In this document: in pieces, positions 13,281 through 26,300 of the stretch
Layout: the number at the start of each line of letters is the position of its first letter
Numbering within the stretch: position 1 is the first letter of the stretch
Assembly: GCA_037962975.1 (NCBI GenBank)
Contig: CM075675.1
Location: 105,984,718 to 106,048,717 of the forward strand
DNA from: Clitoria ternatea
Taxonomy: Eukaryota; Streptophyta; Magnoliopsida; Fabales; Fabaceae
Reading direction: 5' to 3'
Length of the DNA stretch: 64,000 nucleotides
Made by a program: the position numbers and the translations under genes
The notes under the pieces: generated by a model
Databases searched by the model: none
Seen by the model: only the letters and a program-made list of their open reading frames with translations
Told to the model about the DNA's origin: nothing

Positions 13281-16200
13281 TCAGATCCATCCTCTTTCCT
13301 TTTCCTTTTGACTATTCTTCTGTTGGATATCTTTAGCACCACCCCTTCTACCACTTCCTACTTGCACCCTTTGTGCCAGTCTCCCTCTACTTCCAATGGA
13401 AACTCTAACCCTTTCCATTCCTACATTTACACCAACTTTCCTCATGTGTTGCTGAAGTGGAGACTTTATCTGTATTTTCTTATGCTGGCTTCTTCTTAGT
13501 ATGCTACCAATCCTCTTAGCACCACTTCTTACTTCTTTGGGACTCTCGCAATGAGTTTGTGCAAGCGCACAGTTGGTTTCTGATTCCAAATTGACATCTT
13601 TCTGATCAACTTGGCTAGTTAACTTAGGTAATAATGGTGATGGAAATTGTGCTAAGCTCGGTATACTTGGGAGTGGAATCAAAGAGTTTCTCCGAGAGGC
13701 AGTGGCCGAAGCAACACGTGGTGTGATCATGCACATAGAAGCTCTTCCGTCCCTTTTGGGCAATAGTGTTTTGTCAACCATGCCAGGGTTGTTTTCTTTC
13801 TCAGCATGATCAATGCACTTGATGGAGCTCTCCATTGTTGCAAAGGGTATGCTAGGTTTTAAGATGTTCTCAGTGAGTGGTCTAGTTGAATTTATTTGTT
13901 GGTCTTTGGGTAATCCACCACTCACTTGATCATTGAAATTCTTGAGGCTTACTAGTGGTCTAGTTGCAAGTGCTGGTCTTGTAAGTGCATTGTTTTGCTC
14001 TTCTTGGTGTTTCATTAAGTGCTGCTCAGCTATCTTTGAGTCCACATGTTGACGCGCTAGCTTTCTCTCAATCAGAAGTTGTGATTCCAGTTCCTTGACC
14101 TTCAAAGTGAGCACAGACAATGATGAGATATTTAAAAGTAAAGTCCTTGCTGTCTTCTCAGTGAAAGGAAGACTATTTGAGGCTAAAATTTTCAAATTCA
14201 TGTTTTTATGTGATACCTTATCTTGAAGAGTTTTGTTTTTACTATCTCTTTCCTTTATCTTGGACTCTAATCCATGGATTGTTTCCTCCATCTTCTTGAT
14301 TTGCAAATCCTTCAGCTTTACCTCTTGTTTGATTTTCTCAGCCTAACAAAGGAGAGTGAACTTACTGAAAATGTAACAGAATGTTGCATGCAAGTGTTCA
14401 TCCTTAACAAATATAACAGCAATAGAAATATACCATTTGTTTGTGTCTCAGAAGTTCACTAGTGTCCAATTGCTTTCTTGCAGGGCCCAGTTCTATTCCC
14501 CTTACTCTACTAGCAAAGTTCAAAGAGCAAATTGTCTCACTCAAATCATTTTCATTTGGACTGATCTGTACAAACATGAGTGCCTTTGAATCTCCTCCTA
14601 GAGAAGCAAGATTACACATCAAATTATTATAACCATATGCTTGCATATATGCAGACGATAGAACTGAATCACACATCCAAAACCAAAAGAAGCAAGTCTA
14701 GATGAAGTTTCCTTAAGGAACTTAGAGAAATACTTACCTAATGAGTCTTGCAGCAAGTGTGTAAGCTTGGAGTTCCTGCACCAAGAAGAGCAATAGAAAC
14801 TTCAATACTCACAAAAGACCAAAAGGCAGTGATTGAAGAAACAAGGACTTATTGTCATATTTCCACAACCTGAATGGAATGTGTGAACTTTTTGTTGCAA
14901 GTGCAGATATGACATCACCGAGTGCAGACAATGACCTATTAATATTTTGTGTCTCCTTCAGTCTATCTCCATGCACCTCTGTCTTTGCAACTCGCTCACT
15001 GCCTGCAAGGTCCACCAGCCATAACTTGCTTCTTGTGCATTCTCCATTCAACAAATTCTCCCCCTTAACCATGACACAATGAATGCTGTACAGAAAAGAA
15101 CACCCAGCATAAGCAGTGTTTCTACAAACACTTAATCCTATACCAATATGGTTTAGGATTCCGATTTAAAAAAGTTGAAGCTGACCAATGTGATCGGCTG
15201 CTATGCTCATTGCTGTTGGTTGAGCTCACAGCTCTTGCATTGCTACCAGTTTGTAGGACTTCCCAGACTTCAGTCATATTGTTCACTTGTGCCTCAACCA
15301 ACCCTGGAATGTGATGCATTCCTTCACCAGCTTGCCTGATTTCCAGTCTACAATTAACCATATTTCAATGAACTGTGTCAATTATATTCTGAAAGACTTC
15401 TAGAGTATGATACAGTGTAGATTTACTTGTTTAACTGGAAAGCGCTGTTAAATAGCCAACCGATTTGTAGTATACCTTCTTGCAGCAGTTCCTGGATGAT
15501 TTCCTGGAACCAGCAAATCTCTTATTTGCTCATTGTACACTTCTAAGACACTTACACATATATCATAACGATAGAGCTTCTGTCTCTCCTTGATTATCTC
15601 AAACATTTTTTCAAGAGTCCTAAAATTAACTCCACGGGCCTCTTCTGTGCCCTCCATTGTGAAAGTTTTTCCTGTTCCAGTCTGTCCATAAGCAAAAATG
15701 CAAACATTGTACCCATCTAGAACTGAGGATGCAAATGGTGCTGTGTCTTCAAATATATCAGCTGTAAAGGAAACAATACAAATCTGTTAAACTGAGCATT
15801 TATATTCTAATCAAACATTGTATTCTTCATGGTTACCTTGTTCAGCTAGGGGACCAAAGACAGCATCAAACTTGAAAGTCTTTTTAGGAGCTCCATTTGA
15901 CATTACAGTAAGCTCCTCGTCTTTAGCAGAATCAAAATCTAAAGCCATTGTTGCTCCTGTTGCTATCTCTTCAGCATTGAGAGGTCTACACCGGCAAAAG
16001 ACCCTTATGTTTCCTGTGAAGAAGAATAGTTGGTGAACCATCCTGCATATTATTTATATCCAATTCCAGTCTATGAAAACAAGATCAACTGCACAGCTTA
16101 CCTCTTAACTCCAAAACCTTATTATAAAGCTCTTTCCGTTCCTTAACCCCTTCTACATATTTGGACTTGATATCTTCATGTGACTCGAGTTGTTCATTTA

Positions 16201-18120
16201 CTATAATATAAATATAGGAATTGTATTTTGTAAAAATGCAAAAAAGCAAACGATTCAAGCACATAAGATTGAAAGCTAGATTGCAACAATATCTACTTAC
16301 TTCTGGACTTTATAATAAGCCCAATTTCTCCCATATCAGCTTGATATTGCTTGTATGCCTCTGCTTCTTCTAATAGCTTGATGTGTTCCATTTTCATAAT
16401 CTATCCAACGAAATTGATCAACACATTATAAACATATCTTTACCATTTTAACTTGTTTGTTACTCAACTTTGTTAACACATTAGTACCTTCAATTTCCTT
16501 GTCAAGTCTCTCAGTGATGAAAACCACCTACTTTTCTCTTTCACTTGCCCCTCAATGGCAAATGCTGAAGAGATAAAGATACCAAATGATTCAGATAAAC
16601 AAAATCTTGAATGCTTCTTTATGTAATAACTGGTACTACAGAAAGGGATATGCATACCTAAAGATCCTACATGCATGGACTTGCGCATTAGTTCATTTTG
16701 AAGCTCCTTCAAGGAGTTCCAAGCTTCTTGGCATTCTCTACTCTTCTGTTGATTCTCCCTCTTGATCTCCCCCAACTCCCTCCTTGTTTCATCCAGCTCC
16801 TTCCTCTGACTCTCAAAATCTCTTTTCATCCTCTTAAACTTCTCTTCCACTTCAATATCCTCAGCATCCTACAAATATATCATTGAAAATGAAAATGAAA
16901 TCGCATATTAGTTACTAACACAGTTTTTTCTGCTTAAAATATGAAATCTATCATTGTTCATAAAGAGGCATACTTCTAAGGACTCTAATCCTTCCTCCTG
17001 AGACACTCCAATGTCATCTTGCATTTCAATGTCTCCTGAATATAAAGCAAAATTTTGCAGATAAATAACAATTTGGACTAATTCTATGATCAAATTTCAA
17101 AGCCTTTCTTCACAATTAGAGACAACAAGAGTTGAACTCACTGGGAGGGTTATCTTGGGGAGACTCATCCTTGTTCACAACGGGTGGAAGAAGCTCAAAG
17201 GAAGCTTCAGGGGATAGTAGCTCTTCCTCATGTTCAAAAGTTTGACAAAAATTAGAGAATCTTACAGTTGGGGACTTATGGTCATTGTCAACTTCAACTT
17301 GAGACCCATTGATTCCATTCTCTAGAGAAAGCTCCATAGATGACTCCATATTCTTACAGCGTTTGCTCTCCAACAACTCAGGGGAATCACCATAGCTCAT
17401 CCCTGCCATATCTGGTGAGCCAGCACAAATGACCAAATCTGGGGATGTCAGAGAATACCCCAAAATGGATCTTCCTGAAACAAATTTCATCCCATAATAC
17501 TCAATCAGATCCTAAAGGACACAATCAAAAACACCCCTAAACTTCAAAAAAAAAAAAATTAAAATTGTGCTAGAAAAGCCTAATTCTATTACCATCAAAC
17601 ACATTCTTCACAATCGGGTCATCGAATTGCACATTGTTTCCTTCAAAGCTTCCATTTTTCCCAGAAAACCCTACATCAACAAGTCAAAAACACAAACTGG
17701 GGTTCATCCAATACAAGGAAAGATTCAAATTTTGAGGGGGGAAAAATTCATTGCCCTAACCATAATTTGGACAGTCACCACGAGCCTGAGCCTCATCCGT
17801 CATAGCCAAATTCCCAGAGCTCAGTGACGTTCGTGAAAGAGCTGCCACGTCAAAATGAAAACGAATAGTAACAAACAAAACAAAAGGGTACACGAAATGA
17901 CCATCTAGTTCAAAACTTGAAATTGAAATCAATTTCTTAACAAAAAAATTGTTGCTTTTACAAAAGAGAAAGAGAAAAAGAATGAATGAAAAAGCTTAAG
18001 GGTAAGATTCTTACAATTGGAGCAGTGAATATTAAACGCAGAAGAAGTTTCTTGTTGCAAAGAAACGTCAGTGAGAAGAAGTGGGTCATGTTCATAGAGA
18101 CGCCATTGATCATTCTCCAT
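13281..18120 (-). CDS. KIN-14 class kinesin, internal motor (KIN-14S-like)
   Basis: Fifteen coding exons give 1057 aa: complement of 13281-14342, 14434-14597, 14738-14775, 14870-15085, 15186-15347, 15476-15761, 15837-16013, 16102-16200, 16301-16400, 16488-16564, 16658-16868, 16974-17035, 17142-17474, 17761-17841, 18015-18120. All junctions are GT-AG and keep frame. The acidic N-terminus contains SPDLVICAGSPD; a coiled coil covers about 195-350. The neck ELYNKVLELRG runs into the motor at NIRVFCRCRP (358-367). Motor motifs are P-loop GQTGTGKT (441-448), switch I NEHSSRSH (557-564), switch II LVDLAGSER (588-596) and motor end near 690. A coiled coil then a basic, Arg/Lys/Gly-rich tail follow. 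A neck before the motor marks the minus-end-directed KIN-14 class. KIN-14S is my best subclass guess. The first exon is the least certain; an in-frame ATG at 17803 is an alternative start. Confidence 0.9.
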
Positions 18121-18230
18121 TGATAAAATAGCCAAACTGTTTCAACTTTGAATTCAGTAAGAAGAATAATAATTGTTATTATTAAAATTAAAATTAAATT
18201 GAGGCATAAATTTAAAAAAGGGGGTTATGC

Positions 18231-18236
18231 TTTATA
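18231..18236 (-). promoter_or_regulatory. Candidate TATA box of the KIN-14 gene
   Basis: The minus strand reads CATATAAAGC, a good plant TATA context, about 110 bp upstream of the proposed ATG at 18120. This fits a short 5' leader. Seen by eye only. Confidence 0.45.
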
Positions 18237-18353
18237 TGGTAGTGGCGATGGTGATGAGTGGTAAAAAAAAGGTAAAGAAGGTTTCTCTCTGAAGTGGATT
18301 TGATTTGGTTACAAATGAAAGTGTGAAGATTGAACTTGCCTTAATGAAAATTC

Positions 18354-18363
18354 GACCGTTGGG
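18354..18363 (-). promoter_or_regulatory. MSA-like (mitosis-specific activator) element
   Basis: The minus strand reads CCCAACGGTC, which matches the MSA core YCYAACGGYY bound by three-repeat MYB factors at plant G2/M genes. It lies about 235 bp upstream of the kinesin start and about 120 bp upstream of the candidate TATA box. A single core of this kind can occur by chance, so its role is an inference. It would suit a cell-cycle-regulated kinesin. Confidence 0.4.
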
Positions 18364-20338
18364 TTTGAAATTTGAAATGTGGTAAGCGGGGCAATATATT
18401 TCATTTACACAAATCACGTTACATACACAATTCATGGCTTGGTGGAGTTTCTGCTTTCTGCTTTGGATTCTGATTTTTGAGTTTGGATAAACCAAAGTTA
18501 TCACGTGCCCTTTGTTTTTAATTTGGATTAAAAATATTAGGAGTCTAGTGGATAAATTTGAAAAGGCTTATGGTAAAAACGTTATTATAATGGGATTTGT
18601 TGACTAGAATAAAATTATGACAAGAATTTAAAAGATATTCAATTGTGTTATAAACTAATAATTGTTGCCTATTTCGGGAAATCAAGGAAACATAGAACGG
18701 ATAATACTAAAAAAATATTTTACTTTATTCATCTTTAATTAATTCTTACAAGAAAGTTTATTCAACTTTAATTAATTTCTATTTGCCTCTCTTGGTTTAT
18801 ATATATCCTTCCCCACATGCGTGATCAATATTTTACCTTATTTAATTTATTCTTTAACTTGAAAAGACGATTTCTTTTATTCTTTATTACCTTAATTATT
18901 TTTTCTTTTTAAATTTATTATTTACTAAAAGTAGATATCAAATTCATTCTCTTATTTCATTCATAACAAAAATGTTATTTCCAGGTTAATAAAAAAATAT
19001 TGTTTCCGGATCAATTTGAATTTAAAAATTTAATAATAATGAAAAAATTGTTTTATCTTTAAGAACCATAAAAAGGAGAAGAATAGAAATACAAAAGGGT
19101 CAAAAAGAATTCATATTTTATTCTAAATCTTAATGTTTAATTTTCATACTTTATACTAAGAAACAATTATTCTCCATAAGCCAATAAAGATCAGTTTATT
19201 AGCTAGGGATTTAACTTGTAATTATAAGGTCACGGATTCACATCTCACCGATGTAAAAATTTTGTTAGTGGGTGATTTATAAATACCTCAATAAATAATA
19301 GTTGATCGCATCCTGATCCTTAAATCTGAGTGGATAGATTAAAATTACCGAAAAAAAGTTCAATATAATTATAAAGCTATAAAAATATTACTCTTTTAGG
19401 AACATAACTTATATATTATCTAATACTCTCTTGAAATTCTAAGTGGACAATTAAATATTGACTTTTTTCATACATTTTGTCAACAAGGGTTGATATTATA
19501 ATTCATCACTAAATATAAAGATTGAAATTATACATGTTTTATTTGCTATGATATGATCTCATGCATAAAGGATTCAACAGATTAGTCAATTATTAACATA
19601 TTTTGGTATAAATTAGAATATATCAGTGAATTTTCTAACGGTGGAAGTTCGAGTGTAAATCAAGAGTTGCACTAGTGTATTATAACCTTAAGGAATTAGA
19701 ATCCATTGGATGTTGAACCCAGTATTGAGAAACGTGAATTACGACTTGCGGAACCCACTACATTCTTTTAAAATTTCATTTGGGGGAGCAACAGTGCAAA
19801 CAATTTTAATCAAAGCATTTACACCTACAACCCCGGATAATCTAACCATATTTTGTCTACAAGAGTAAAACACAGCACAAACATAATCTTCCAGACCTCA
19901 CTGTAAGATGATGCATCCATTTTTTTCTCCTTTTATCAAAAATAGATGATGCATCCAGTATAGAGCATCATACAAAAAATGAAGAAAAAAAAAAAATGCA
20001 GTTCTTTCCTTGTCTTACATGTGATTGTTACAGGTATTTCTGGGTCAAGGCATTGAAACTTTTTTCCCTTCTTTACAAGGAGCTGAAACTGATATACGTT
20101 TGTTATATACACTTTTACAGCAAACAATAGAACAAATCATTTTGAACTCAGATCTTCAGCAGTGGCACCCTCAATATATAGTGATGTTGGAATTGTTACC
20201 TCTCTCCAATGTCATAACATCAAGTGGAGAGAACTACAATATTTTTTCAACTGGAACCTGGAGTGAATGCCATTTGGACCGTGTCAAACACAAGCTAGGA
20301 ACCAATCCCATAATGGCACAATATTCTTCATTCAACAA
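18364..20338. other. Intergenic region between the KIN-14 promoter and the IF-2 3' end
   Basis: No gene supported. It holds a SINE-like piece (about 19190-19365) and otherwise AT-rich sequence. The final few hundred bases near 20340 should contain the IF-2 3' UTR. The 105-codon plus-strand frame at 20025 is antisense to this UTR region and has no recognisable motif. Confidence 0.5.
19190..19365 (+). mobile_element. SINE-like sequence with Pol III box remnants
   Basis: TTAGCTAGGGATTTAACTTG resembles a decayed A box. About 30 bp later GGTCACGGATTCACATC resembles the B box GGTTCGAATCC. A short body and an A-rich tail (GAAAAAAAG near 19355) follow. The spacing fits a tRNA-derived SINE, but no target duplication was confirmed. 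Confidence 0.35.
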
Positions 20339-23300
20339 TTAAACTCCTACTCCTTCCACAGCAGCTGCCATTGATGCTGAAGCCTCTTCAAGGGTCCTCC
20401 TCTTCTGAACTGTGTTGAAGGCTTCAAGAATATCACCCTCTTCCCAATCATCAAAGTCTTCTAACCCAAGTCCACACTCAAGACCAGCATTTACCTATTA
20501 TAATCACAAGGGATGGCAAAAAAGAATGAGTTTTCAGGAAGTAGCTATAATAACATGGAGAAGCAACATAGCTATTCAATATGGAAAAAGCAATCATAGC
20601 ACACCAGTGAGCAGTTCTTCAACTTTGCTATAAAAGTATTATGAAAAAATGATTACAAGTTCAAAACAAGAAGCTTTCCTCGAAGCCATGCCATGTGATA
20701 AAAGACTTCGAAAGGAACAAGTATAAACAAAATACCAAGAGTTTAATTCACTCACTAACCATGTATACGAAAGGGCCATGTTAAGACATTTCATTTCGAA
20801 TAAAAACCCTTCATAGTCCTTCAAATGCATGGCATTGTTTAGTTCATTGACAGTGTAAAACTTAACAATGGATGGAAATTGATTCCATTCAATCAATTCC
20901 CAGATTAAAAGGTTTTACTACAATTTTGATTTTGGATGAAGGCCAACAGAATCGGATGCAAGTAGTTGTCTCCACCTAGTAGAACTTAGTTGTTTTGTTG
21001 TATATCCTGAAGATTTTTCACATCTTAGTAACAACCATTTGACATTCATACCAGAAAACAAAAGATTCAACAACAGCCATCAAAGCAACATGCCAGAGAA
21101 ATTCGACCAGAAAATTGGGAATTCATATATTCTCTTTCATACTCATGTTTTAATCCACAATAAAGCCTCAAATGTTACATGGTGGGAATCTATTTGATAT
21201 TTTGATGCATTTAGGCACTCGAAGTACAAGCTGTCTCCACCAAAGTACAACTTAGTTGTTTTGTTAAGATTTTTCACATCTTAGTAGCAACCATTTGACA
21301 TTCATACCAGAAAACATAAGATTCAACAACAGCCATCAAAGAAACATGTCAGAGAAATTGGACCAGAAAATTGGGAACATATTCTCTTCCGTACTCATGT
21401 TTTAATCAACGATAAAGCCTCAAATGTTACAAGGTGGGAATCTATTTGATATTTTGATGCATTTAGGCACTCAAAGTACAAGCTGTGCAAGAATAAGGTG
21501 ATTCTTAGTCTGCAACAAAATTGCAAATCCACAACTGCAATCATATCATAATTAAACCATAAACAGATTAAAAACAAGACTCCGTGTCACAAGTTGTCAA
21601 ATTTTAGCATCCAACAATATCATCCCCAACTTCATTAATGATTAAATATATTATATAATAATAAAAAAGCCTAAAAAGGTTCATCAATTTTGGTGGATTT
21701 GCAATCAACCACCTAAATTTAATTGATTAGAGTAGGCGTAGACAACTAGAAAGAAAATATAACATTCTTCTCAAAATCACTTAATATTATCACTCTACAT
21801 TACATTGTGGCATTATCTTCAGAATACTAGCATATTTGATAGGTAAAGGTCAATAGATTTACAAATGTTTATTTCTCATCCAAAAGATTTTAAAAAAAAA
21901 AAAAAAAAGCCTATGCCCATTCATAATAGCCAAATGCAAACGAAAATGGACAATAATTGGTTTCACGTTTACAAAATTTTTATAGAGTAGAAGGAATGCT
22001 TTCCAATTGTGAAGATAATGGCACCATGCAATTGTTACTGATATTCTTATTAATGAATCCTAAAAATGGGAAGTACTAACACTGGAAGCCAGGTCATACC
22101 TCTTTAACTATCTCCTTCACCCGTCTCAAAGAATCAAGAATACCAACATAAATTACTTTTCCCTTCCGCTTGACTCGGATACCACACCCTTGTAATATTT
22201 TTCCTTCTGACACCATGCATCCAGCAACGCGACCGCTACCACTGCTGAATGTAGCTCGTACCACTGCTGAGCCAATTGTTACTTGTTCCTATCAAAAGAT
22301 ATCTGTAAGTCTCGCTCTTGAACCTTTGGTAACTTTTTAAGTTCAGAAAGAGTATGATAAGATATAAAAAAAATCCCTAGCATGTTAAACCAGAAATACT
22401 AGGGAAGAACAAATCAACACTACCTAATGCACATTAGGTTATATGATTATTACGTCTTAAACAAAATAAAAGAGGAACTGTATAACAAATCTACAAATTT
22501 TCTTTAGAAACAAAGTGTGTAACAGAAGTGTGCATATGCATAATCTACACTAAAGAGGTTACAAATTTAAGGATATGTTGATTTACCTCAACAGGATCAA
22601 GGAGCCCTTCCATTGCATTTCGTACATCATCAATTAGTTCATAAATAACTCTATATAATCTAATCTCAACAGCTTTGTTATCAGCATAGCTTTTCACAGA
22701 GCCTGGTGCTTTGACATTGAATCCCAAAATGATTGCTTTGCTCGCAACTGCGAGGTCCACATCACTCGTGCTTACATCACCTGTTGCTTCCAACAAAAAC
22801 TTCAGTGTGACATTATCTTGTGGCAGCACCTGCAGAGCTTTTCTGACAGCTTCAATAGATCCCTAGCCATGACCAAGAACAATGATATCAATTGCCAGTG
22901 AAGCAATAACCACACTGATGATCCAGAAAACATATTAAAGTTCCAGCCATTTAGAACAATAAAAAATATTCCAACTACATTGTGTGTACCTATTGTGAAC
23001 ATTGGGTCTGGCATACAATAGATTTGCACATTTACCGTAAATGATAAAGAGTTTGACAGATTATTGACTAGTTAGTATGCTTAGAGATATGTGGTTCCAT
23101 ATTTAACATCAACAAGAGACTGTACAAATTCAAGCAAAATTAGTAGCAATGATCATACCTGAAGATCAACCTTCAAGATTACATTTAATTGGTGCAAGTC
23201 TAGTCCAGAAAGCTTTCCTGACGAAACTGCAGAAGCTAAGGAAGAAAGGGTGACCTTGCCATCCCCTGCCTTTGCTGAAATACGCTCATTTCTCAATGAC

Positions 23301-26300
23301 TCAGCACGAGCCTCTGCCTTTTCACGTGCAGTGTCAAGTGAATCAACAACCTCAAATTCATCACCAGCAATTGGAACATTATTCAATCCAATAACCTGCA
23401 GAGATGTGCAGTAGACAAGAAAATTTTCAATTAGGCCGAATGTTGGCATCTACAGAAATGACTGCAGATGGTAACAAAGAAAACTCATGTCTAAAAGTGT
23501 GTTATGTTCTCCACCATTGTAAATCTTTTCCCGTGCTACTAAATACTAACTGCAGGAGTGATGCCACCAAAAGATTCTTATATTTTGATTCTTTGACATG
23601 GAAAGCATTGTTTTATTCAGTAGGCTTGTAACTTGACACAACAAAACCCACAATGATAAAAGACTCAGACAAGTTTCTTTTTGAGTAATGCTATTGGCAT
23701 GCAGCTCTACTAACCCCCACTCAAATCCCTACGGTGCTAACAAAGGAGGAGTGCTGGATCAATATAGAAAGACTGATCCAGATAGCATTCAAGTTGAACA
23801 AGACATTGCAGACTTCTATGTTCTATGCTTCATCACACTTCTTAACCAAACACAAAAGTTTAGCAAGCCCAAGGATTCAGATTGAAGGGATGAATCTGTT
23901 ATAAAATTCCTCAAATTAGTACTCTCTAGATTAATTAATTTCTTAGTCAGGAATGTTGTGCTGCTCATCAGACTCCATCATATCGAACATCAACTAATCA
24001 TCATTACTTACCAGTCCAAAAGGTAATACCAAGCCCTTCTTTAGGTCCCGACATGCATGTCCATGCACATATAAGAACACAAAAATAATAGACATGCATA
24101 TGCCCATGCCCATGAAAGCATTTCAATTGCATATAAGAGAGATGTCATGTCAACTATGCTGCCAATTCCAAACAATGAATTGACAACAATATTCTAATGA
24201 AGACAAGTAAACTTAATCAGCATCCAATACTTGTGTCGATTAGCAAACTAACATCTGTGGATGTGAATCGTATAATGAAATGAGACACAATAATGATTTA
24301 GGAGAAGTTGTCCGCAAGAGTGATGTCAAACGGTCAATAATGTACGGTCCAATTCAAACCTATGCATTATTTATTTTGCAAGGAAAATTCTGAGGGGGGT
24401 GGCAAGTAGCAATAAATTATGTGCGTCTTTTGTACTATGAATTTACAAACCTGTACAGGTATAGAGGGTGTAGCTTCATCAACCCGTTTTCCACCATCAT
24501 CAAATAAAGCCCGCACCTGAAAGAAAACAATAAAGATGTTTATCAATGCAGAGAGAAAAAATAGATTGGCAGAATAGAACTCATTGATTAAATGTAAGGA
24601 CAAACAGTATAGGTTTTTAAGTTTATGTATCTACCAACCTTTCCAAAAGCTTCTCCACAAACTACTACATCTCCCCTTCTAAGAGTGCCATTCTGCATAA
24701 TAAATGTAGCAAACGGTCCTTTTGATTTATCTAGCCCTGCCTCAATCACTGTGCCCTTCGCTCTTCTATCAGGATTAGCTTTCAGCTCTTGCAACTAAAT
24801 CATAATACTTATGTCAGAATGAATACCAGAAAGACAAAAAAAAAACCCAAAAATAGTAAACTTTAACCAAGCACTGTCAATTAGTCAATATTCGAGGACA
24901 CCATAAGCAAACATCTATTATAGATGAGAGGTGAAAGTCAAACTTCATCTATCTTTAAGAAAATCTCAAGAGGTCCCAAATGGGTAAAAGTATTCTCTCA
25001 TGCTGGTTTATTCCTATCTACTGATCACAACTTAGAAGCATATGCTGAGAGCAAGAATTTCTATCAATACACGGTAATATAAGAACATTAATATTTATAA
25101 ATTAATCAGATAAAGAGAAAGAATAGTTGTAGGATTAAGAGAATTAAACTAGTCATGACACTAAAACAGTAAACAAGTTACCTCGGTAACAAGCATAACG
25201 GTTTCCAAAAGGTCATCTATATTATTCCCTTTAAGAGCACTTATCTGTTCAATAATAAAAAGAGAGAAAAATATAATTTCCCAAAAGTTAAAGAAGCATA
25301 AACAGGATGTGGAAGTTTTTCAAACAAAAAAAGAGATAAAAACCTGAACCATTGGGATGTCACCACCCCAGTCTTCTGGCATCAAACCAATTGAGGAAAG
25401 CTCTTGCATGACTCGCTCTGGATTTGCTCCATCTTTATCTATCTGTTTTGAATAAATAAATAAATAAAAATGTGTCAACAATTCCTCAAGCCATCACCAA
25501 GTAAAGCATAAGAATTATAAAATGCTGTTGGACTGTTGGTTGGCATGCCTTGTTTATAGCAATAATTATGGGCACTCCAGCTGCTTTGGCATGAGCTATA
25601 GCTTCATTTGTTTGAGGACGAATCCCATCATCGGCAGCCACAACAACAATAGCAATGTCTGTCACACTTGCTCCACGAGCTCTCATTGCTCCAAATGCCT
25701 GTGGGGGCATATATAATATATATCATCCAAAGGGGAGGCAAGGAAAGTGAAAAGTAGAGTTGTAGTAAACAACTCAGCTAAAACTACATGGTAGAATCTA
25801 ACATAAGTCATCAAATGGATTTCAGGAACCAACCATGATCTAGTAGGAGGAAATGTAGAAGTAATTTTCCATGTTTATGAGGGGAAATGTTAGAAATGGA
25901 AAATTTAAAATAAAACTGAGTATACCTCATGCCCAGGAGTGTCAAGGAAAACACAGGGCAACTGTTTTCCATCAACAGGAACTTGCACTTTATAGGCCCC
26001 AATTCCCTGTGTGATCCCACCAGCTTCAGAAGCTGCTACCTGTTAGCAATTGGTGCATCAGGGTCAGATTGAATGCAAGTGTAATATGAGCATCATGAGA
26101 AGGAAGCTCCAGAAATAACACAATTCCATCATATTCAGATACTAGGAAAAGCGCAAGACACAGCAAGCATAGCAACATCCAGTGAAGGGAGCAGGGTATA
26201 GCATCGCATTTTCATGAACACACAACTAACTAACAACTATTGTTAAAAGCAGCTATCTCTTATTATATAATATAATAATAACAATAATAATAATAATATT

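Noticed and set aside
20025..20633. Plus-strand frames near the IF-2 3' end
   Set aside because: Antisense to the IF-2 last exon, its intron and 3' UTR; no motif.
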